A stretch of DNA of 64,000 nucleotides from DATARH01 sp036268075 (GTDB lineage: Bacteria > Pseudomonadota > Alphaproteobacteria > ATCC43930 > CGMCC-115725). Of the stretch, positions 23,653 through 32,068 are shown piece by piece (positions within the stretch are counted from its first letter, which is position 1; each line of letters starts with the position of its first letter). The notes under the pieces were generated by a model. That model was not told where the DNA came from. It saw nothing but the letters and a program-made list of their open reading frames with translations, and did not search any database. A program made the position numbers and the translations under genes. The DNA lies in the NCBI GenBank assembly GCA_036268075.1, contig DATAUV010000077.1, positions 11,034-75,033 on the forward strand, read 5' to 3'.

Positions 23653-25293
23653 ATGATCCGCGTTTTGATCCTGGCCGCGCTGCTCGCGATAGCGGGCACG
23701 CCTGCTCGGGCGCAGGAAAGCCCGGAGCTGCCGGCCAAGGCCGCGTTGCAGGAGGGCGGCGCGGCGGCGGCCCCCGCCCCTTTCACCAAGGGCAAGGGGC
23801 CGGGGCACGACAACTCGTATCTCGAACGCTACGAGGAGGATTACGGCTATCTGCGCGACCCGGCGCGGGCGACCGGCCCGTTCGACGCGCTCAAATACAT
23901 CCCGCTCGACACGACCGGCGACGCCTACCTGACCCTCAACGGCGAGGTCCGGTTCCGCTACGACAACACCGACCATAAGAACATGGGCATCGCCACCGGC
24001 GCGACCCCGTCGAAGGTGCCCGGTAAGCTGCCGGCATTCACCCCGGCCACGGGCGTTTCGACCAACGAGCTTTACAAGCAGCGCTACGAGCTCGGCGCCG
24101 ACCTGCATCTCGGCGACTATTTCCGTGCCTACGGCGACATCTACCACGGCCAGCAGACCGGCCACGATGCCGGCAGCGTGGTTCCGGGCACTCTGCGCGA
24201 CGACCTTGCCGTCGTGAACGGGTTCGGCGAAATCCACGTCGATACCGCGACGACCGAGACCGGGCTGCGCGCCGGCCGCCAGCAGATCTATTTCGGCAAC
24301 GATCTGCAGGTGCGGGCCAACGTCTCGACCAATCTGCCGTCGCCGGTCTTCGACGGGTTCCGCGCCTATCGGGATTGGGGCTTCGCGCGGGTGGACGCGT
24401 TTGCCTACGACGTCGTCGACTTTGAAAACGGCGTCACGCAGGACAAGGACAATGCCCACACGAATTTGTGGGGCGTCTACGGCACTTACGATTTGCCGAA
24501 ATTCGACCTTGCCGGCGCCGGGAAGACGACGGTCGACGCGTTTTATCTCGGCTGGCGTTCGGCCCCGTTCGCGAACGGGAAAGGCTCGGCGATCTACGAC
24601 GATGCGGCGTTTCTGAACGGCGCCAAGATCGTCGCCGCGACCGGCGCCGGGTTCGCTTCGAGCCAGGATCACCGCGATACGTTCGGCCTGCGGCTCTACG
24701 GCGACCGCGGCTGGGTCGATTACGATTGGCAGGGGGCGTGGCAGACCGGCAGCTATGCCGGGCTCGACGTCGAGGCCTGGGCGTTCAACACCGACACCGG
24801 CTACACCTTTCACGATGTGCCGTGGAAGCCGCGGATCGGCGCCCATGTCGACGGCGCCTCGGGCGGGGCCAACAAGGCCGACGGGACGATGCACACCTAT
24901 CAGCCGATGTATCCGAACACGCAGTATTACGTGCCCAACAACGAGTTCGCGCCGACCAATTTCTATGATGTCGCGCCGCGGGTCAGCGTCAAGCCGACCG
25001 ATACCGTCACGGCGGAGTATTACTATTCGTTCCTGTGGCGCTATTCCGGGTCGGATGCGGTCTATACCGGCGCGCCGTGGCCGGGCGGCAACGGGCAAAA
25101 CAACTTCGCCGCCACCGTGCTCGCGCCGGGCCGGTTTATCGGCCGCCAATCCGATCTGCGCGTGACCTGGACGATCACCCCGCATCTGCTGACGCTATTC
25201 GAGTTCGGGCTGTTTTTTCCGGGCTCGGCGATCCGCACCGCGGGTGGCACCACGACGACTTTTCTCGACGCCAACCTGACCTTCAAGTTCTGA
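23653..25293 (+). CDS. Outer-membrane beta-barrel protein, alginate-export/porin-like
   Basis: A 546-residue protein with a signal peptide (MIRVLILAALLAIAGTPARA) and long alternating beta strands, ending in LDANLTFKF with the C-terminal Phe needed for barrel insertion. Features such as LTLNGEVRFRYDNTDHKN, RAGRQQIYFGNDLQVRAN, GFRAYRDWGFARVDAFAYD and WTITPHLLTLFEFGLFFPG fit the alginate_exp family (PF13372). These proteins pass polysaccharides or sugar acids across the outer membrane. It follows the dehydrogenase-cytochrome remnant by 4 bp and is intact, so it may once have served the same substrate. Confidence 0.78.
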   Translation: MIRVLILAALLAIAGTPARAQESPELPAKAALQEGGAAAAPAPFTKGKGPGHDNSYLERYEEDYGYLRDPARATGPFDALKYIPLDTTGDAYLTLNGEVRFRYDNTDHKNMGIATGATPSKVPGKLPAFTPATGVSTNELYKQRYELGADLHLGDYFRAYGDIYHGQQTGHDAGSVVPGTLRDDLAVVNGFGEIHVDTATTETGLRAGRQQIYFGNDLQVRANVSTNLPSPVFDGFRAYRDWGFARVDAFAYDVVDFENGVTQDKDNAHTNLWGVYGTYDLPKFDLAGAGKTTVDAFYLGWRSAPFANGKGSAIYDDAAFLNGAKIVAATGAGFASSQDHRDTFGLRLYGDRGWVDYDWQGAWQTGSYAGLDVEAWAFNTDTGYTFHDVPWKPRIGAHVDGASGGANKADGTMHTYQPMYPNTQYYVPNNEFAPTNFYDVAPRVSVKPTDTVTAEYYYSFLWRYSGSDAVYTGAPWPGGNGQNNFAATVLAPGRFIGRQSDLRVTWTITPHLLTLFEFGLFFPGSAIRTAGGTTTTFLDANLTFKF

Positions 25294-25342
25294 TATCGTC
25301 CGCCGATCTCCGGCAACGGGCCGGCGACCGGCGCGTTTGTCG

Positions 25343-25983
25343 ATGGTGCCGATGCCGGATCAGCAGCCCTCGGAAGAAATCCCGCAGACGAGCGTATCGG
25401 ACCGTCCGGCGATGCCGGCGGCGGCGATCCTGGCGCTGGGCGTCGTCTACGGCGATCTCGGCACCAGCCCGCTCTACACGCTGCCCGCGGTGATGGAGAC
25501 GCTGGGCGGCAAGGTCACGCCCGATTCCGGGCTCGGCATCCTGTCGCTGATCGTCTGGTCGCTGATCGTCATCGTCTCGATCAAGTACTGCCTCTTTGTC
25601 ATGCGCGCCGACAATAACGGCGAGGGCGGCATCCTGGCGCTGATGTCGCTGGTCGCCGGGCGTGGGTTCGAGCGGGCGCCGGCACTGGTCGCGATGGGAC
25701 TGTTCGGCGCGGCGCTCATCTACGGCGACGGCGTCATCACGCCGGCCATCTCGGTGTTGAGCGCGCTCGAAGGCGTCAGGGTCGCGAGCAGCGCGCTGCA
25801 GCCTTATGTCGTGCCGATGTCGCCGCGCCCGACCGGGTGATCCGCGACCGCGAGGGGCGGCATCTCGCGCGCTGGCAACTCCCGATCTTCGCCTTCCTGT
25901 TCCGCAACGCGGTGCAGGCGGTCGACCGCTTCAACCTGCCGCCCGAGAACTTTGTCGAGATCGGCCGCGAGATCGAGATTTGA
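25343..25983 (+). pseudogene. kup: Internally deleted potassium transporter kup
   Basis: The first 166 codons are a clear Kup N-terminus: ALGVVYGDLGTSPLYTL, SLIVWSLIVIVSIKYCLFVM, RADNNGEGGILALMSL and GAALIYGDGVITPAISVLSA. The frame stops at 25840. In another frame, 25837-25983 encodes the Kup C-terminus (RDREGRHLARWQLPIFAFLF, then NLPPENFVEIGREIEI). About 400 residues of a protein normally near 630 are missing, and the two ends are out of frame. The product cannot transport potassium. An ATG at 25343 is the likely original start. Confidence 0.85.
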
Positions 25984-26013
25984 GCATTTGCGGCGGATTT
26001 CGTCTAAGTTGGA

Positions 26014-26094
26014 TTGTCATCGCGAGCGCGGCGAAGCAATCTCGGGCCGAGCGCGCACCCGATCGAGATTGCCGCGTCGCTCCTCGCAACGACA
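26014..26094. repeat. Intergenic palindromic repeat, family F
   Basis: Imperfect inverted repeat with ends TTGTCATCGCGAGCGCGGCG and TCGCTCCTCGCAACGACA, about 81 bp. It is typical of dispersed GTCATCGCGAG elements that I know from other proteobacteria. It follows the kup remnant. Only one copy was seen here. Confidence 0.75.
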
Positions 26095-26125
26095 GGTCGG
26101 CCACACCGGAAACGCCCCAGCGCAC

Positions 26126-26473
26126 ATGAATTACGGCTTCATGCTGTTCAAGGTCATCGGCGCGGTTCGATCGCCTGACGACATCTCCGAGGAGACGACC
26201 GATTTCCTCGACCCGGGCGCCGTGCTCCAGCAGCGCCTGTCGGCCCTCTACCCGCGGATCGGGTGGCACCGCTCCGAAGCCGACCGCATGATCTTCGGCA
26301 CGCTCGACGGCGACGACGGCTGGTACGAGTTCATCCTTTACGAAGACCCGAACCGCAGCCTCACGATCAACACCTCGCCCACCGCGATCACCCGCTGGCT
26401 GATCCCCGACATCTGCCAAGCCCTCGGCCTCGTCGCCCTCGACCGCCAAGCCTACGCGCTGATCGGGGTGTAG
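26126..26473 (+). CDS. Hypothetical protein
   Basis: A 115-residue soluble protein that I do not recognise. It starts MNYGFMLFKVIGAVRSPDDI and contains DRMIFGTLDGDDGWYEFILY and SLTINTSPTAITRWLIPDIC, suggesting a small alpha/beta fold rich in acidic residues. The ATG at 26126 is preferred; the frame runs further upstream but into the family-F repeat. It sits 34 bp before the MNT-HEPN pair on the same strand and may be expressed with it. The size and acidity would fit an immunity or accessory protein, which is a guess. Confidence 0.6.
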   Translation: MNYGFMLFKVIGAVRSPDDISEETTDFLDPGAVLQQRLSALYPRIGWHRSEADRMIFGTLDGDDGWYEFILYEDPNRSLTINTSPTAITRWLIPDICQALGLVALDRQAYALIGV

Positions 26474-26507
26474 CAGCGCGCGTGGTATAAGGGCGGCGGA
26501 GACCGAC

Positions 26508-26837
26508 ATGAACTCACCCGCCACCCTCGCCACCGACCCGGTCCTCGCCCGCTTCCGCGCCGCGCTCGACGCGCTCTACGGCCCCCGGATCGAGCGCATC
26601 GTCCTCTACGGCTCCCGCGCCCGCGGCGACCATCGCGAGGACTCGGACTACGACATCGCGGTGTTTTTGCGCGACTTCGTCGATCGCTGGCAGGAGGTCG
26701 ACCGCATCATCCCGGTCGTCACGAACATCCTCTATGAGGACGAGGCGTTTATTCACGCGATGCCCCACCGCGCCGGAGCCTACAACGACCGTACCTCGCT
26801 GATGCGGGAAATTAGGCGAGAAGGCGTCGATCTGTGA
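26508..26837 (+). CDS. MNT-type minimal nucleotidyltransferase (putative antitoxin)
   Basis: A 109-residue nucleotidyltransferase of the pol-beta fold. The signature is LYGSRARGDHREDSDYDIAV, with the G-S motif and the two metal-binding Asp residues of SDYD. It overlaps the HEPN gene downstream by four bases (GTGA). Known HEPN-MNT modules are type VII toxin-antitoxin systems in which the MNT protein AMPylates and neutralises the HEPN ribonuclease. This assignment follows from fold and gene order, not from experiment. Confidence 0.85.
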   Translation: MNSPATLATDPVLARFRAALDALYGPRIERIVLYGSRARGDHREDSDYDIAVFLRDFVDRWQEVDRIIPVVTNILYEDEAFIHAMPHRAGAYNDRTSLMREIRREGVDL

Positions 26838-27223
26838 CGCCCGAAGCGCGCCAACATCTCGACAAGGCACGAGAACATCTCGGCAAGGCGCGCGACCTCT
26901 TCGATGTTTTGCATTACGAGGACGAGGCGGCGCGCTGCGCTTATCTCGCAGCCTTTCACGCCTCCCTGGCGTTTATTTCGGAGCGCACAGGCACCAGTCC
27001 GAAGACCCATAGAGGAACTCACATACAATTCGCCCGGCTGGCGCGAGATGAGCCGCGGATCGACGAAGAGCTACGTCAGTTCTTGCCGCAATCTTACGAC
27101 ATGAAAACCGTCGCCGATTACGATGTCGGCCCCGATGCTGTTGTGGCGCCGGATAAGGCCGCGGAGGCGATCGAAACGGCCACCCGCTTTGTAGAGCGGC
27201 TTGAGCAAATCTTGGCCTCGTAG
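26834..27223 (+). CDS. HEPN-domain protein (putative toxin of the MNT pair)
   Basis: A 129-residue helical HEPN protein starting at GTG (26834), overlapping the MNT gene. Key segments are YEDEAARCAYLAAFHASLAF, ERTGTSPKTHRGTHIQFARL and the C-terminal EAIETATRFVERLEQIL. The canonical RNase motif R-x4-6-H is not obvious; the nearest Arg-His pairs have other spacing, so its activity is uncertain. Its stop codon TAG is the left tip of a family-B palindromic repeat. Confidence 0.8.
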   Translation: MTPEARQHLDKAREHLGKARDLFDVLHYEDEAARCAYLAAFHASLAFISERTGTSPKTHRGTHIQFARLARDEPRIDEELRQFLPQSYDMKTVADYDVGPDAVVAPDKAAEAIETATRFVERLEQILAS

Positions 27224-27300
27224 GATGGGTAGAGCGCAGCGAAATCCATCAATCTGGCGCGTGAACGATGATGGGTTTCGCTGCGCTCTACCCATCCTAC
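27220..27300. repeat. Intergenic palindromic repeat, family B, copy 2
   Basis: Arms GTAGGATGGGTAGAGCGCAG... and the matching reverse copy ending CCCATCCTAC form a hairpin of about 81 bp. It is the second copy of the 3533-3609 element. It overlaps the stop codon of the HEPN gene and ends 5 bp before the acyl-CoA ligase stop, between convergent genes. Confidence 0.85.
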
Positions 27301-27305
27301 GCTCC

Positions 27306-28937
27306 CTACCCCGCCTTCGCCCGCTCCCGCAGCACAAATTTCTGGATCTTCCCCGTCGAGGTCTTCGGCAATGGCCCGAAGACCACGTGGCGGGGGGCTT
27401 TGAAGTGGGCCATTCGAGTGCGGCAGAAGGCGATGATGTCGGCGGCGGTGGCGTCGGCGCCGTCTTTTAGGGTGACGAAGGCGCAGGGGGTTTCGCCCCA
27501 TTGCGGGTCGGGGCGGGCGACGACGGCGGCTTCCATGATCGCGGGGTGGCGGTAGAGCGCGTCCTCGACCTCGATCGTCGAGATGTTTTCGCCGCCCGAG
27601 ATGATGATGTCCTTTGACCGGTCCTTGATCTCGACATAACCGTCTTCGTGCCTGACGGCGAGGTCACCCGAATGGAACCAGCCGCCGGCAAACGCCTCCT
27701 CGGTCGCCTTCGGGTTCTTCAAATAGCCCTTCATGACGATGTTGCCGCGCATGAAGATCTCGCCCATCGTCCGGCCGTCGCTGGGCACCGGGGCGAGGGT
27801 CTCGGGGTCGGCGACGATCATGTCCTCGAGCACCGGGTAGGTGACGCCCTGCCGCGCCCTGAGGCGGGCGCGCCGGTCGGCGTCGAGCTCGTCCCATTCA
27901 TCGTGCCAGGCGCAGATCACCGAGGGGCCGAACACCTCGGTGAGGCCATAGACGTGGGCGATCCTGAAGCCGAGCCCCTCCATGCCCTGGATCACCGCGG
28001 CCGGCGGGGCCGAGCCGGCGGTCATCATCTCGACCGGGCGGGGCAGGGGGTCGGCGTCGCGGCGCGCGTTGAGGAGCGCGTTCATCACCACCGGCGCGCC
28101 GCACAGATGGCTCACGTCCTCGCGCCCGATCGCGTCGTAGATCGCCGGCGCCTCGACCCGGCGCAGGCAAACATGCGTGCCGGCCAGCGCCGTCACGGTC
28201 CAGGTAAAACACCAGCCGTTGCAGTGGAACATCGGCAGGGTCCACAGATAGACCGGGTGCTGGGGCATGCTCCACACGAGGATGTTGCCGATCGCCTCCA
28301 GATACGCGCCGCGGTGGTGGTAGACGACGCCCTTGGGGTTGCCGGTGGTGCCGGAGGTGTAGTTGAGCGCGATCGCGTCCCATTCGTCGCGCGGCAACAC
28401 GGGGTCGAAGCCGGGGTCTCCGGCGGCGACGAACTCCTCGTACCCGACCGCGCCGAGCCGTTCGCCGCCGGGGCCGGCCGGGTCGTCGATGTCGATGACC
28501 AGCGGCTTTGCGTCGAGGAGCGCGAGGGCCTTCGCGATCACCGGGGCGAACTCGGTGTCGGTGATCAGCACCTTGGCCTCGCCGTGCTTGAGGATGAAGG
28601 CGATCGTCTCGGCGTCGAGCCGGATGTTGAGCATGTTGAGGATGGCGCCCGTCATCGGCACGCCGAAATGCGCCTCGAACGCCTCGGGCACGTTCGGCGC
28701 CATCACCGCGACCGTGTCGCCCCGCCCGATGCCGCGGGCGGCCAGCGCACTCGCGAGCCGGTGGCACCGCTGCTGCACCTGGCGCCAAGTGTAGCGGCGG
28801 TCGCCGTGGATCACAGCCGGGCGGTTGGGATAGATCGAGGCGGTGCGCGCGAGGAACCCGATCGGCGACAACGGCACGAAATTGGCCGCGTTCTTGTCGA
28901 GCCCGATATCGTACGGTCCTACGGCCTTTGTCTTCAT
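27306..28937 (-). CDS. Acyl-CoA synthetase (AMP-forming, medium/long-chain type)
   Basis: A 543-residue adenylate-forming enzyme that activates a carboxylic acid to its CoA ester. Motifs are ALNYTSGTTGNPKGVVYHH (P-loop-like), HVYGLTEVFGPSVICAW, GWFHSGDLAVRHEDGYVEIKD, and the C-terminal LPKTSTGKIQKFVLRE with the catalytic Lys. It resembles FadD3-like or plant-type acyl-activating enzymes (substrate not fixed). The ATG at 28937 with GGGAG upstream gives the usual length; the open frame continues upstream without homology. It is convergent with the HEPN gene across a repeat and divergent from the module at 29079. Confidence 0.9.
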   Translation of the reverse strand: MKTKAVGPYDIGLDKNAANFVPLSPIGFLARTASIYPNRPAVIHGDRRYTWRQVQQRCHRLASALAARGIGRGDTVAVMAPNVPEAFEAHFGVPMTGAILNMLNIRLDAETIAFILKHGEAKVLITDTEFAPVIAKALALLDAKPLVIDIDDPAGPGGERLGAVGYEEFVAAGDPGFDPVLPRDEWDAIALNYTSGTTGNPKGVVYHHRGAYLEAIGNILVWSMPQHPVYLWTLPMFHCNGWCFTWTVTALAGTHVCLRRVEAPAIYDAIGREDVSHLCGAPVVMNALLNARRDADPLPRPVEMMTAGSAPPAAVIQGMEGLGFRIAHVYGLTEVFGPSVICAWHDEWDELDADRRARLRARQGVTYPVLEDMIVADPETLAPVPSDGRTMGEIFMRGNIVMKGYLKNPKATEEAFAGGWFHSGDLAVRHEDGYVEIKDRSKDIIISGGENISTIEVEDALYRHPAIMEAAVVARPDPQWGETPCAFVTLKDGADATAADIIAFCRTRMAHFKAPRHVVFGPLPKTSTGKIQKFVLRERAKAG

Positions 28938-29078
28938 CAGCCCATGCTCCCTGTGACGCCAGTGTCGCGCCCACGCTTGAAGCTGTCGAGCCGCTTGGCA
29001 AGCGCCCGGCGCAGCACGATATTCGCGATCAAGGACCCTCCGCTCGCCTGACGGCGGAGCCTGTGGTAGGGAGCGGGT

Positions 29079-29294
29079 ATGAGTGACGATCGCACCGCGG
29101 TAGAAGAGTATGTGAGCCTTTATCGCCAAGCATTTCGCGAATATCGCGTGCGGTGCTTGTGGAACAGCCGGGTGCTCGATCATCCGACTGCGGGCGATGC
29201 CCTCTCCGTCGCCCGTGCGCTGCGTCTGTACGGAGACCGTTCGGCGCGGTTCCTCGCGGAACGGCTGGAACTGGCCTGTCGTGCCGCTCTCTAA
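29079..29294 (+). CDS. Small hypothetical protein, partner of the AbiEii-like gene
   Basis: A 71-residue helical protein: EEYVSLYRQAFREYRVRCLW, then DHPTAGDALSVARALRLYGD and RSARFLAERLELACRAAL. It starts at ATG 29079 after GGGAGCGGGT. It overlaps the nucleotidyltransferase gene downstream by 14 nt, so the two form a coupled pair. I know no function for it. It is far too short for the usual AbiEi antitoxin and lacks its winged-helix domain. It could be a different antitoxin for an AbiEii-like toxin. Confidence 0.65.
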   Translation: MSDDRTAVEEYVSLYRQAFREYRVRCLWNSRVLDHPTAGDALSVARALRLYGDRSARFLAERLELACRAAL

Positions 29295-30099
29295 GATCCA
29301 GACCGAGGTTCTGCGCGTCATCGCCCAGCACCGTGATCCCCAAAGTTACGTTGCCGGGGCCACGCCACTGAATCGGGAGATGCCTCGTTTCTCCCAGGAC
29401 ATTGACCTGTTCAACGATCGCGAGGAACAAGTCGAAGCAGCGGCCGAGACGGACGCCGCCGCGCTGCGAGGGGCGGGGTATCAGGTCTCGTGGGTGCGCC
29501 GGCTCTCGATGATTTTTACGGCGGCGGTGGAAAAGGACGGCGACGTCACTCGATTGGAATGGGTTGTCGACAGCGACTATCGGTACTTTCCCACGGTCAG
29601 GGACGATCAATTCGGCTTTGTCCTCCACCCGGTCGATCTCGCGCTCAACAAGATGATGGCGGCCGCGGGCCGGCGCGAGGTGCGCGATATCGTCGATCTG
29701 CCGACGATTCATGAGAAAATCCTGCCCCTCGGCGCGCTGGTATGGGCCGGGGTGGAGAAATTTCCGGGGTTTACGCCGGAAGGACTCATTGGCCAAATCC
29801 GTCGCAATCTCCACCATCCGAGAGAGGACTGGAACAGACTGGCCTCGACCGAACCGATCGACCCGGATCGGATAGTGGCGCGTGTCCGGGCGGCTCTTGA
29901 CGAGGCGGAGGAATTTGTCGCGAGGATGCCCACCAGCAAGTTCGGCGCGCTTTTTATAAAGGATGGTGAGGTGGTTCAGCCCGATCCGGATCGGCTCGAA
30001 GACTATCAGGAGCATCACGGACATCGCGGTGGACAATGGCCCAGCGACCCCGAGATCATGCGGGCGATGCTGGAACGCTATAACGATAGCGTGAAGTAG
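29281..30099 (+). CDS. AbiEii/AbiGii-type nucleotidyltransferase (putative toxin)
   Basis: A 272-residue protein of the DUF1814/AbiEii nucleotidyltransferase family (PF08843). The core has MPRFSQDIDLFNDREEQ with two metal-binding Asp, a third acidic position in RLEWVVDSDYRYF, and HPVDLALNKMMAAAGRREVRDIVDL with the conserved Lys and Arg-Asp. The likely start is GTG at 29281 (VPLSKIQTEVLR). In AbiE systems AbiEii transfers nucleotides to block growth and AbiEi represses it; here the partner is a short unrelated protein. The gene is followed 24 bp later by prpE. Confidence 0.78.
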   Translation: MPLSKIQTEVLRVIAQHRDPQSYVAGATPLNREMPRFSQDIDLFNDREEQVEAAAETDAAALRGAGYQVSWVRRLSMIFTAAVEKDGDVTRLEWVVDSDYRYFPTVRDDQFGFVLHPVDLALNKMMAAAGRREVRDIVDLPTIHEKILPLGALVWAGVEKFPGFTPEGLIGQIRRNLHHPREDWNRLASTEPIDPDRIVARVRAALDEAEEFVARMPTSKFGALFIKDGEVVQPDPDRLEDYQEHHGHRGGQWPSDPEIMRAMLERYNDSVK

Positions 30100-30123
30100 C
30101 GCAGCCGCTCCGGGAGCAAGACG

Positions 30124-32037
30124 ATGAAGCCACCCTACGCCGAGACCTTTCGCCGGTCGCTCGATCACCCCGAGGAATTCTGGGCCGAGGCGGCTGAGGC
30201 GATCGAGTGGGATCGGCGGTGGGACAAGGTGCTCGACGACAGCCGGCCGCCGTTTTACCGCTGGTTCGCCGGGGCGCGGCTCAATACGTGCTGGAACGCG
30301 CTCGACCGCCATGTCGCCGCCGGACGCGGCGAGCGGGACGCACTGATCTTCGACAGCCCGGTCACCGACACGATCGCCCACTACACCTATCGCGAGATGC
30401 GGGATTGGACCGCGCGTTTCGCGGGCGCGCTGCGGGGGGTTGGCGTCGACAAGGGCGACCGGGTCCTCATTTACATGCCGATGGTGCCCGAGGCGGCGGT
30501 GGCGATGCTCGCCTGCGCCAGGATCGGCGCCATTCATTCGGTCGTGTTCGGCGGGTTCGCGGCGCATGAGCTGGCGACGCGCATCGACGACGCCAAGCCC
30601 AAAATCATCGTCACCGCCTCGTGCGGCATCGAGACCAACCGCGTCATCCCGTACAAACCGCTGCTCGACGCCGCGATCGACGAGGCGACATCGAAGCTCG
30701 TCGCCTGCGTCGTGCTGCAGCGGCCGGCGTGCGAGGCGTCGCTGGTCAAAGGCCGCGACCGCGACTGGCACGAACTGACCGAGGCGGCAAAGCCCGTGGA
30801 TTGCGTGCCGGTGCTGGCGACCGACCCGCTCTACATCCTCTACACCTCGGGCACGACCGGCATCCCCAAGGGTGTCGTGCGCGACAATGGCGGGCACGCG
30901 GTCGCGCTGTCGTGGTCGATGAAATACGTCTATGGCGTCGCGCCCGACGAGGTGTGGTGGACGGCGTCTGATATCGGCTGGGTGGTCGGGCACTCCTATA
31001 TCGTCTACGCGCCGCTGATCTATGGCTGCACGTCGGTCATGTACGAGGGAAAGCCGGTCGGCACGCCCGACGCCGGCGCGTTCTGGCGGGTGATCTCGCA
31101 GCACAATGTCGCGGCGTTTTTCACCGCGCCGACCGCGTTCCGCGCGATCAGACGCGACGACCCGGACGGCGAGTTCATCAAGGCGACCGACCTCTCGCGC
31201 TTCCGCACCCTTTTCCTCGCCGGCGAGCGGGCCGACCCGCCGACCGTCGCCTGGGCCGAGGAGGTGCTGAAAAAGCCCGTCATCGACCATTGGTGGCAGA
31301 CCGAGACCGGTTGGCCGATGGGCGCCAATTGCCAGGGCCTCCTGTCGCCGGGGATCAAGCACGGCTCGTGCAGCTTTCCGGTGCCGGGATCGGACGTGCG
31401 CGTGCTCGACCCCGAGCACGAGGGCTCGGCGGTCGAGGTCAAGCGCGGCGAGATCGGCGCGATCGCCCTCAAACTGCCGCTGCCGCCCGGCACGCTGCCG
31501 ACGCTGTGGAACAACGACGAGCGCTATGTCTCGTCGTACCTGACCGCGTTTCCGGGCTATTACCAGACCGGCGACGCCGGGTTTATCGACGAGGACGGCT
31601 ACCTCTACGTGATGACCCGCACCGACGACATCATCAACGTCGCCGGGCACCGCCTGTCGACCGGCGGGATGGAGGAGGTGCTGGCCGCGCATCCCGATGT
31701 CGCCGAATGCGCGGTGATGGGCATCGCCGACCAGCTCAAGGGCCAGGTGCCGCTCGGCCTCATCGTGCTCAAGGCCGGGGTCAACCGGCCCGGCGGCGAG
31801 ATCGAGCGCGAGGCGGTGGCGCTGGTGCGCGACCGTATCGGCCCGGTCGCGAGCTTCAAGGCGGCCCTCGTCGTCGACCGGCTGCCGAAGACCCGGTCCG
31901 GCAAGATCCTCCGCGGCACGATGCGGCGCATCGCCGACGGCGAGAGCTATACCGTGCCGGCCACGATCGACGATCCGGTGATCCTCGACGAGATCACCGA
32001 GACCCTATCGAAAGCGGGATATCCTCAGCCGCACTGA
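30124..32037 (+). CDS. prpE: Propionyl-CoA synthetase (PrpE-like, AMP-forming)
   Basis: A 637-residue short-chain acyl-CoA synthetase. It shows the acetyl-/propionyl-CoA synthetase features FDSPVTDTIAHYTYREMRD, PLYILYTSGTTGIPKGVVRD, WWTASDIGWVVGHSYIVYAP, IDHWWQTETGWPMGANC and the C-terminal LPKTRSGKILRGTMRRIADG, whose Lys is the usual acetylation-control site. The GHSYIVYAPL block and the length favour PrpE over Acs. It turns propionate into propionyl-CoA for carboxylation or the methylcitrate route. GGGAGCAAGACG precedes the ATG. Confidence 0.88.
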   Translation: MKPPYAETFRRSLDHPEEFWAEAAEAIEWDRRWDKVLDDSRPPFYRWFAGARLNTCWNALDRHVAAGRGERDALIFDSPVTDTIAHYTYREMRDWTARFAGALRGVGVDKGDRVLIYMPMVPEAAVAMLACARIGAIHSVVFGGFAAHELATRIDDAKPKIIVTASCGIETNRVIPYKPLLDAAIDEATSKLVACVVLQRPACEASLVKGRDRDWHELTEAAKPVDCVPVLATDPLYILYTSGTTGIPKGVVRDNGGHAVALSWSMKYVYGVAPDEVWWTASDIGWVVGHSYIVYAPLIYGCTSVMYEGKPVGTPDAGAFWRVISQHNVAAFFTAPTAFRAIRRDDPDGEFIKATDLSRFRTLFLAGERADPPTVAWAEEVLKKPVIDHWWQTETGWPMGANCQGLLSPGIKHGSCSFPVPGSDVRVLDPEHEGSAVEVKRGEIGAIALKLPLPPGTLPTLWNNDERYVSSYLTAFPGYYQTGDAGFIDEDGYLYVMTRTDDIINVAGHRLSTGGMEEVLAAHPDVAECAVMGIADQLKGQVPLGLIVLKAGVNRPGGEIEREAVALVRDRIGPVASFKAALVVDRLPKTRSGKILRGTMRRIADGESYTVPATIDDPVILDEITETLSKAGYPQPH

Positions 32038-32068
32038 CGAGTTCCGTCGCGTGGAGAGACGCGTCAGC

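Noticed and set aside
23321..23656. The cytochrome remnant considered as an intact protein of about 110 residues with a novel Arg-rich C-terminus.
   Set aside because: Shifting one base restores a normal cytochrome C-terminus up to a stop just before the porin gene, so the Arg-rich tail is a frameshift product.
29029..31692. A very long open frame (887 codons) on the minus strand opposite the AbiEii-like gene and prpE.
   Set aside because: It mirrors the third-position G+C bias of prpE, has an Arg/His/Ala-rich composition without domains, and lies antisense to clear genes with good start sites.
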